From contig UQMQ01000118.1 of assembly GCA_900542245.1 (NCBI GenBank), positions 1 to 7,009 of the forward strand: DNA of 7,009 nucleotides, in the 5' to 3' direction. The notes beneath the pieces were generated by a model that saw nothing but the letters and a program-made list of their open reading frames with translations, made no database searches and was not told where the DNA came from. The stretch comes from an uncultured Eubacteriales bacterium (lineage in GTDB: Bacteria; Bacillota; Clostridia; Peptostreptococcales; Anaerovoracaceae). Shown piece by piece: positions 1 through 5,518 of this stretch. Position numbers and translations under genes: made by a program. Each line of letters starts with the position of its first letter. Position 1 is the stretch's first letter.

Positions 1-548
1 TCGAGCATGAAGCACATGATCGCACGTTCCAGTCTTGCGCCCAGTCCCTTATAAACGGTAAATCTAGTGCCGGAGATCTTCGCGGCTCTCTCCCAATCCA
101 AAATATCCAAATCCGTACCGATGTCCCAGTGCGCCTTCGGTTCGAAGTCAAACTTGGTCGGTTCTTTGAATTTGCGAATCTCAACGTTCGCGCTGTCGTC
201 CTCGCCGACCTGTACAAAGTCTGCCGGGACGTTCGGAATGTTCAGCAATGCGTTCTTGATGTCCGCATCCAGCTGAGAAACCTCTGCGTCCAGCACCTTG
301 ATCTTGTCGGACAGTTCCTTCATCTCCGCCATGATCGCCGTCGTATCCTCACCTGCCTTTTTCAGCTTCGGGATCTCCTTGGATACGGTGTTCTGCTTGT
401 TCTTCATCGCTTCGACCTCCGCCAGTACCGCACGTCTTTTTTCGTCCAGTGCCGGGATCTTTTCGATGCCGAAGCTGCCTTTGGTTCTTCTCTCTACGCC
501 AGCCTTGACGCCCTCGTAGTCTTCTCTGATTCGTTTAATGTCTAACAT
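1..548 (-). CDS. serS: Seryl-tRNA synthetase (SerRS), N-terminal part, cut by the window edge
   Basis: This gene encodes the class II aminoacyl-tRNA synthetase that charges tRNA-Ser with serine in the cytoplasm. The first 182 residues are visible out of the roughly 425 usual for the family; the 3' end lies beyond base 1. The start MLDIKRIRED is typical of bacterial SerRS. Residues about 27-105 are charged and heptad-like, matching the antiparallel coiled-coil arm that grips the long variable arm of tRNA-Ser. They are followed by the NIPNVPAD turn (103-110) that ends the arm in this family. At 156-182 comes KISGTRFTVYKG and then ARLERAIMCFML, the start of class II motif 1. The catalytic motifs 2 and 3 are outside the window. 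The ATG at 546-548 has AAGGAG (557-562) eight bases upstream. The gene follows glutamine synthetase after 98 bases and has its own promoter candidate at 580-607. I saw no frameshift in the visible part. The identity rests on recalled family sequence, not a search. Confidence 0.95.
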   Translation of the reverse strand, partial: MLDIKRIREDYEGVKAGVERRTKGSFGIEKIPALDEKRRAVLAEVEAMKNKQNTVSKEIPKLKKAGEDTTAIMAEMKELSDKIKVLDAEVSQLDADIKNALLNIPNVPADFVQVGEDDSANVEIRKFKEPTKFDFEPKAHWDIGTDLDILDWERAAKISGTRFTVYKGLGARLERAIMCFML

Positions 549-579
549 AACTATCTCTCCTTCAACTCTGATGTTATTT

Positions 580-607
580 ATCTTATCATGCTCTGATGCT
601 TTGTCAA
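580..607 (-). promoter_or_regulatory. Candidate sigma-A promoter for serS (TTGACA, 16 bases, TGATAAGAT)
   Basis: On the minus strand a perfect TTGACA -35 box (602-607) is followed by a 16-base spacer and TAAGAT (580-585), which matches four of six bases of the TATAAT consensus. TG sits one base upstream of it (TGA at 586-588), giving an extended -10 element. Transcription would be expected to begin near 572-574, leaving a leader of about 25 bases before the serS ATG. That leader holds the Shine-Dalgarno sequence and little else, so there is no room for a T-box leader. The call is by motif only. Confidence 0.6.
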
Positions 608-613
608 TCCTGC

Positions 614-636
614 CGACATGCGCCGAAGCAATGTCG
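614..636 (-). terminator. UUCG-capped hairpin after the glutamine synthetase gene; possible terminator or 3' end stabiliser
   Basis: Ten bases after the glutamine synthetase stop codon, the minus-strand transcript can fold CGACAU with AUGUCG. The stem continues through U-G, G-C and C-G pairs to a C(UUCG)G tetraloop, with one bulged C on the 3' side, giving about nine base pairs. UUCG is an exceptionally stable loop and common in bacterial terminators. No U-run follows: the next bases are GCAGGATTGACA, which already contain the serS -35 box. It may therefore be a weak or factor-assisted terminator, or a structure that protects the 3' end of the upstream mRNA. Its place between a stop codon and a promoter supports a transcription-unit boundary. 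Confidence 0.45.
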
Positions 637-646
637 TCTCACGCAC

Positions 647-2563
647 TTAAAACAAATTCCGCTTGTAGTTCAGATACAGCGCGCGCAAGAGCTCCATCTT
701 CTGTGAAAGTTCCACCTGCAGCGCCGATGCCAGTGCAAAATCATTGTCATCCAGCGCCTCGGCTGCTCTGCTCAAAAGGCTCTTTCTCTCCAGCGAATTC
801 TTCGCGATATACACCTTGAGGCGATGGATCTCCAACCAGTTGTCAATATCGTAATCGGTTGCGTCCTCACCATGCAGCCGTACGCATTCGCGCACTTCAT
901 CCATGTAATTCGGAATAATGCGGTTGTGCAGTTCGGTCTTCCACTGGCTCAGAATGGATTCCTTGTAGGATTCCAGTGAAAGCGGCGAGATCACACCCTC
1001 TCCGGAGATGGCCATGACCTTTTCCGGATACCGGACAAAGCCCTGCACGTTCTCCCACACCGTTGCAGGCGCGCGTCCAAACAGTTTTTGACGTTCCTCC
1101 TCGGTGAAATCCTCAAAGACGTCCTTTTCGCTGCGGTATTCTCTGTCTGTCTCCAGATAGAAATCTGCTTCGCCGCACCGCTTGGAAAGAGATGCCTCCA
1201 GCTCCTTCGGTGTTTTCTCCGCCGCCAGTGCCGCCTTGATACCGTCCAGCATCGCCATATAGCTTGCCGCAAGTACCAAATAGGTGTTGGTCTTTGGATT
1301 CGGCGCACGCAGCTCGAAGCGCGTTGCCATCGAACTCTTGGCGTCGCGCACCAGTCCGATCAGGATCGTCCGGTTTCTGGACGGTTCCGCCGGGCTGTGC
1401 CCCAGCGAGGTCACAATGCAGACCGGCGCCTCATAGCCCGGTTTCAGTCTGTTCAGCGAATCGGTCGTCGAGCTGACGAACGGATTGATCGCCTCGTAGT
1501 TCTTGAGGATACCCATCAGCGCACCGAAGCCCACCGGAGAAAGGAATTCCGCGTCGAACTTCTGCGGCGCAAACAGATTGACCATCTTGCCGTTTTTGAG
1601 TTTCGCGCAGACGCCCAGGTGCGTATGCTCGCCGTTTCCGGCAACGCCCGGCATCGGTTTCGCCATAAAGGTCGTAGACAGACCAAACTGGTTGAATACA
1701 TCGCGCACGACATATTTGACCTGTTTTTCGTTGTCAGCCGCCTGCATCGCGTCGGCGTATTTCCAGTCGATCTCCAGCTGCTCCATGATGTGGTCATGGT
1801 TGCCGGTACTGGTCAGGCGGGATTTGACGCCGCCGACCTCCTTATGACCCATTTCCATCTCAAAGCCGTAATAGTCCAAGATCTCGATGCTCTTTTCGAG
1901 GGCAGTCCGAACCGGTCCATAAGTACGTTTCCAGTATTGCTCCTTGAGCTCCTGCGATGTCGAGAGCTGTTCTCTGTCCGCCTTATCGTCCGGCGTTCTG
2001 ACCCAGAATTCCAGTTCGGTCGCGCTGGTGATGCGGATCTCTTCGATATCGTCCGCGCTTTCAACGCCTTCCATATATTGGAATACATACGGATGCTCCC
2101 GCAGAAGCTGCATCAGGTCTGCTTTGAATTTGTCGATCGCATCTCTGAGGATCACGCGAGAGCCGACCGCATGCTTATCGTTGTGGATCAGGAACGCCGG
2201 AATGCGCAGGGTGCCGACCGGCAATCCCGTCAATCTGTCGACATTGTCAAAGTTGTAGTCCACATACCAGTTGACTGAAAAGTCCGGGATCATGTCGACC
2301 TTCGCGTTGTTCAGCTCTGCAATTTTCGGCAGGTTTACGCTGGACCCGTCTGTCTGCACACCGTGCGTGAGCATATCCTCCATATCCTCCAGAAACAACC
2401 GGATCGGGATGCGCTCGTCGGTGTCGTTTCCGACCATATCTAGACCCGCCATGGATACAAATTGTACCTCCGGATGCTCCTTTAGAATCTTCATCAAGTC
2501 TGTCTTTTCGTGTTTGTCTGCCGGTATCTGGAATAACATGGCGTCAAGTTTAAAATCCAGCAT
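647..2563 (-). CDS. glnA: Glutamine synthetase, long clostridial class I-like form (638 residues)
   Basis: Glutamate-ammonia ligase makes glutamine from glutamate, ammonia and ATP in the cytoplasm. The N-terminal beta-grasp domain holds TDGSS (71-75), matching the Asp50 loop of E. coli GlnA. Metal-ligand equivalents are E183 and E185 (TELEF), E242 (GHKEV), E264 (QLEIDWKYAD), H313 (GNGEHTH) and E418 (RFELRAPN). Substrate-site matches include NRLKPGYEAPV (371-381), R398 in SRNRT and R420. At 638 residues it is far longer than the roughly 440-470 of ordinary class I enzymes. About 14 extra residues separate E242 from E264, and a charged segment (460-500) plus a helical extension (to 638) follow the core. 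The NLYxL adenylylation motif is absent, and Gly403 stands where E. coli has Arg344. From memory this layout matches a clostridial family and is not the ~700-residue GSIII type. The ATG at 2561-2563 has AAAGGAGG six bases upstream; the in-frame Met9 has no such site. The symbol glnA is by family only. Confidence 0.9.
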   Translation of the reverse strand: MLDFKLDAMLFQIPADKHEKTDLMKILKEHPEVQFVSMAGLDMVGNDTDERIPIRLFLEDMEDMLTHGVQTDGSSVNLPKIAELNNAKVDMIPDFSVNWYVDYNFDNVDRLTGLPVGTLRIPAFLIHNDKHAVGSRVILRDAIDKFKADLMQLLREHPYVFQYMEGVESADDIEEIRITSATELEFWVRTPDDKADREQLSTSQELKEQYWKRTYGPVRTALEKSIEILDYYGFEMEMGHKEVGGVKSRLTSTGNHDHIMEQLEIDWKYADAMQAADNEKQVKYVVRDVFNQFGLSTTFMAKPMPGVAGNGEHTHLGVCAKLKNGKMVNLFAPQKFDAEFLSPVGFGALMGILKNYEAINPFVSSTTDSLNRLKPGYEAPVCIVTSLGHSPAEPSRNRTILIGLVRDAKSSMATRFELRAPNPKTNTYLVLAASYMAMLDGIKAALAAEKTPKELEASLSKRCGEADFYLETDREYRSEKDVFEDFTEEERQKLFGRAPATVWENVQGFVRYPEKVMAISGEGVISPLSLESYKESILSQWKTELHNRIIPNYMDEVRECVRLHGEDATDYDIDNWLEIHRLKVYIAKNSLERKSLLSRAAEALDDNDFALASALQVELSQKMELLRALYLNYKRNLF

Positions 2564-2569
2564 GCTTTG

Positions 2570-2577
2570 CCTCCTTT
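2570..2577 (-). promoter_or_regulatory. Ribosome binding site that fixes the glutamine synthetase start
   Basis: AAAGGAGG on the minus strand lies six bases upstream of the ATG at 2561-2563. This is close to a full match to the anti-Shine-Dalgarno sequence. It supports this start over the in-frame Met codon eight residues later, which has no purine-rich stretch before it. Confidence 0.85.
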
Positions 2578-2591
2578 ATATATTTTTCTGT

Positions 2592-2643
2592 ATTGTCTTG
2601 ATTGTCTTACATTTTATCTGGTCTTATCCGGTCTTATCTGGTC
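2592..2643. repeat. Short tandem repeats of 9-10 bases across the UPF0182 stop codon and the gap before glutamine synthetase
   Basis: On the plus strand GTCTTATCCG (2621-2630) is followed directly by GTCTTATCTG (2631-2640), with a degenerate third copy ATTTTATCTG just before (2611-2620) and a partial GTC after (2641-2643). Next to it ATTGTCTTG (2592-2600) is followed by ATTGTCTTA (2601-2609). The shared core is GTCTTA, or TAAGAC on the transcribed strand. The array includes the TAA stop of the UPF0182 gene (2634-2636) and fills most of the 70-base gap. I found no hairpin in it and no convincing promoter. It may be a slippage product or a direct-repeat binding site. Confidence 0.65.
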
Positions 2644-5501
2644 AATTCGTTCAAGTAACCTTCCATTTCATCCAGATATTTGCCGTACTTCGCCCAGTCG
2701 CCCTGCTGCATCGCCTTCTGCGCGTTTTCGTAAGCCGCCGCTGCCAGCGCCGCCAGCTCTCTGGTCGTCAGCTTCTCGCTGCCACTTTCTTCGCCTGTGC
2801 CGGAAGGCTTGGTGCTTGCCACACCCTCGTCAGCCTCATCGCCGAACAGCGAAACCAGACATTCTGCCAGCGTTTCCTCATAAGCGATCTTGTCGTCGTA
2901 AGCCACGATGATTCGTTTGACCTCCGGAATACTGGAGTTGGTCGCTTCCAGATAGACCGGCTCCACATACAGCACCGAGGTGTTGATCGGAATGACGAAC
3001 ATATTGCCGCGCCGATAAGAGGTGCCTGAGGACTTCCACAGGGAGAATTCCTTGGAGATCTCTGTGTTCTGGTCGATCTGCGCCTCGATCTGCTCCGGTC
3101 CGTAGATCGTTCTCGATTTCGGGAACTGATACAGCACCAGCTTGCCGTAGGCAGCGCCGTCATTGCGCGCCACCATCAGCGCCGTCATGTTCTGCTTGGA
3201 ACGCGGTGTGAATGGCAGAGAATTGAAGAATTCCGCCTTTTCTTCACCCGGCAGCTTCGCGATATAGTAATTCGGCTCCATCTGTGTCTTTTCAGTGCCG
3301 TAAATCTCGTAAGCCACATCCCAGACGTCTTCCTTTTGGTAGAATACGTTCACGTCCTCCATGTGGTACTTCGCGTAAATGTCCGCCTGGATCGCGAACA
3401 GATAGTTCGGATAACGGATATGGGACTGCAGACCCTCCGGCATCTCCGAGAAATCCTTGAAGAGTGTCGGATAGATCTTTTGGAACGTCTCCGCGATCGG
3501 ATCGTCCTTGTCTACAATGTAGAAGTTGACATCGCCATTATAAGCGTCCACAACGACCTTGACGGAGTTGCGGATGTAGTTCGTCGTCTTGCCGGAGATT
3601 GGCTCCGAATACGGATACAGCGAGCTCTCGGTATAAGCGTCCATCATCCAGTACAGCTTCCCGTCCACCGTCACCAGATACGGGTCGTTCTCATAGCTCA
3701 GGTATGGCATGATCTTCATCACCCTGTTTACAACATTACGGTTGATGATGATTCTGGAATTGCTGTCGATATTGGACGATACCAGCAGCTTCATGCTGCC
3801 CTCTCTGATCGTGAACACCAGTCTGTTGAACAGGTTCAGCTTGATGCCCGCGCTGCCCTCGTACTTCGTATACTTGTTGCTCGAACCATCCGGATAGTCG
3901 AACTCCGTTTCATCGGTATTGACAACGATGTACTCGTTGGACAGCTCACCGAAGTAGATCTCCGGTCTGTCAATCGAGATTTCCGCTACCTCGGAGACCG
4001 GCGGGATATTGCCGATCAGCACGTCCGGCTGACCGCTGGAGGTCACCTTGTCTACCCGCGAAAGCGTCGCGCCGTAGCCATGCGTATATTTGAGGTGTCT
4101 GTTCAGCCAGGAATCGTCGATCTTGTTTTCATCGATCTCTCTGGCTGTCAGGAAGGTCTGCGTATATTTGCCGTTGATCATATAACGGTCAACGTCCACG
4201 TCGTTAAACGTATAGTATTGACGGATACTCTGTGTCTGGTTGTAGAACTGCTTCGCCGGACCGAAATCATTGATACGGATATTGTTGATCGTTTCCGAAT
4301 TCTCCGTAATGTCTTTGGAAGTCAGCGTATTGTCCGCCGCAAAGGATTTGACGTCTACATTGTCGAGCTGATACGCGTACTGCGTGAACTCGATATTTCT
4401 CTCCAGATATTTGCTTTCCTTATTGATCTCGTCCGGGGAAACCACGAAGTTCTGCACCAGATAGCCCGCGCCGGTACCCGCCAGACCCAGTACGATCATG
4501 ATGACCGGAACCGTAAACAGGCTCTTGTATTTTTTGCGCTTCATATTGATGATGAACAGAATCGCAGACAGCACAGCCAGCGCGCACAGCGCTCTGTACA
4601 TCCACAAGGTGATCGTCACGTCTGTAAAGCCGGCGCCGTACACCGCGCCGGTATGTGCGTGCAGCAGATCAAACTGACGCAGGAAGAAATTCACGCCCAG
4701 CATCGCGAAGAAAATGAAGCCGAGAATGGAGATCTTGCCGGAGGCAATCTGCATCAGCTGCTTGAAATTGCTGTCGTCAAACTGTTTCTTCGGGCGCACC
4801 GGCTTCGCCTCAAACTTCTTGCCGGTAAATGCCTCTGCGAATTTGGTGAACGGATCCTGTCCGCTTGCGTGCTGTCCGCCGCCGAACGGATTCGCACCGC
4901 CGGTATAGCGTTCTTCGTCTGCCGCCTGCGCCTGTGGTGGTACCTCCTCCTTGAACACATCCGGTGTCCGGACGGTCATCAGGATAATATAGTAGACCAC
5001 CGTTAAAATGACAAACCCGACGATCACACCGATCAATATCTCATTGAGCTGCGTCAAAAATTCCAGCTTGAACAGATAGAATGAAACGTCCAGGTGGAAC
5101 AGCGGGTCCTTGATATCGAAGTCCGAGCTGTTCGCGAACTTGAGAATTTCAAACCAGAGCTGCACCACTGTCATGAAAGTCGCGATCGCGCCGAAAACCA
5201 CCGCAAGAATGTTGGTGGTCTTTTTGAGCTTTTTCATATCGGTCGTCTCAGAGGACGCGATCTTCGAGAAGTAGCTCTTACGCAGATGATGCAGATAGAG
5301 CATCACCATCCCCGTCACCACGAGGAAGGTCGGTATCCCCACCGTGAGCTGCGTCACCAGCTGTTTGAAAAAGACAGCCGTATAGCCCATCTCCTTGAAC
5401 CACATGAAGTCAGAGATGAAACCGATCAAGCCCAAAAATAGTGCCAGAATGACCACGATCACCAAGATGACTGTCATGATTTTTCTTTCGAGTTTTTCCA
5501 T
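2634..5501 (-). CDS. UPF0182 (COG1615) family polytopic membrane protein, 955 residues, function unknown
   Basis: I recognise the UPF0182 family from its length and its N-terminal pattern, where the first helix is followed by SDFMWFKEMGYTAVFF (30-45). Seven membrane segments are predicted by eye, at about 8-30, 50-72, 97-117, 153-177, 257-276, 300-319 and 328-350. Basic stretches after the second, fourth and sixth (RKSYFSK, MTVRTP, MKRKKYK) fit a cytoplasmic N-terminus and place residues from about 350 onward outside the membrane. This outer part of some 540 residues is Asn/Tyr/Asp-rich and predicted mostly soluble. A Gly/Gln/Pro-rich linker (about 187-245) between helices four and five should be cytoplasmic. 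Near the end an acidic Ser/Gly linker (886-910) leads to a helical tail with QQGDWAKYGKYLDEM (932-946), a pattern I associate with the family's C-terminus. The start overlaps the stop of the upstream membrane-protein gene by one base. No enzymatic motif is visible, and I do not assign a function. Confidence 0.9.
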   Translation of the reverse strand: MEKLERKIMTVILVIVVILALFLGLIGFISDFMWFKEMGYTAVFFKQLVTQLTVGIPTFLVVTGMVMLYLHHLRKSYFSKIASSETTDMKKLKKTTNILAVVFGAIATFMTVVQLWFEILKFANSSDFDIKDPLFHLDVSFYLFKLEFLTQLNEILIGVIVGFVILTVVYYIILMTVRTPDVFKEEVPPQAQAADEERYTGGANPFGGGQHASGQDPFTKFAEAFTGKKFEAKPVRPKKQFDDSNFKQLMQIASGKISILGFIFFAMLGVNFFLRQFDLLHAHTGAVYGAGFTDVTITLWMYRALCALAVLSAILFIINMKRKKYKSLFTVPVIMIVLGLAGTGAGYLVQNFVVSPDEINKESKYLERNIEFTQYAYQLDNVDVKSFAADNTLTSKDITENSETINNIRINDFGPAKQFYNQTQSIRQYYTFNDVDVDRYMINGKYTQTFLTAREIDENKIDDSWLNRHLKYTHGYGATLSRVDKVTSSGQPDVLIGNIPPVSEVAEISIDRPEIYFGELSNEYIVVNTDETEFDYPDGSSNKYTKYEGSAGIKLNLFNRLVFTIREGSMKLLVSSNIDSNSRIIINRNVVNRVMKIMPYLSYENDPYLVTVDGKLYWMMDAYTESSLYPYSEPISGKTTNYIRNSVKVVVDAYNGDVNFYIVDKDDPIAETFQKIYPTLFKDFSEMPEGLQSHIRYPNYLFAIQADIYAKYHMEDVNVFYQKEDVWDVAYEIYGTEKTQMEPNYYIAKLPGEEKAEFFNSLPFTPRSKQNMTALMVARNDGAAYGKLVLYQFPKSRTIYGPEQIEAQIDQNTEISKEFSLWKSSGTSYRRGNMFVIPINTSVLYVEPVYLEATNSSIPEVKRIIVAYDDKIAYEETLAECLVSLFGDEADEGVASTKPSGTGEESGSEKLTTRELAALAAAAYENAQKAMQQGDWAKYGKYLDEMEGYLNELTR

Positions 5502-5518
5502 TATATATTTTCCTCCTT
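5499..5518 (-). promoter_or_regulatory. Translational coupling site: TAATG overlap with an embedded ribosome binding site
   Basis: The upstream gene ends in TAA (5501-5503) and the UPF0182 gene begins with ATG (5499-5501), sharing one A. The Shine-Dalgarno sequence AAGGAGG (5512-5518) lies inside the last codons of the upstream gene, which read Val-Lys-Glu-Glu-Asn-Ile, ten bases before the ATG. Ribosomes that finish the first protein can restart directly on the second. Such overlaps usually mean co-expression and often matched protein amounts. Confidence 0.85.

Noticed and set aside
549..646. A T-box leader controlling serS
   Set aside because: The whole gap is 98 bases, with a promoter inside it that leaves a leader of about 25 bases. 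There is no room for a specifier stem and antiterminator.
1088..2278. A 396-codon plus-strand open frame opposite the glutamine synthetase gene
   Set aside because: It is antisense to conserved active-site coding sequence, has no family resemblance, and is rich in Arg, Leu and His as typical antisense shadows are.
2564..2633. A GlnR/TnrA-type operator (TGTNA-N7-TNACA) or glutamine riboswitch before glutamine synthetase
   Set aside because: TGTAA occurs on the minus strand, but the matching TNACA half-site is absent at the required spacing. The gap is only 70 bases and mostly short repeats, with no visible fold resembling a riboswitch.
2572..2640. A promoter for glutamine synthetase in the repeat-containing gap
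   Set aside because: TTGACC near the UPF0182 stop has its nearest good -10 (TAAAAT) 23 bases away, and TATATA sits directly beside the ribosome binding site without a matching -35. Neither is convincing.
3336..5006. A 556-codon open frame on the plus strand opposite the UPF0182 gene
   Set aside because: It lies wholly antisense to a well-supported membrane-protein gene. Its product is an Arg/Val/Asp/Ile-heavy composition with no recognisable motif, as expected when the codon bias of the true gene suppresses stops in one antisense frame.
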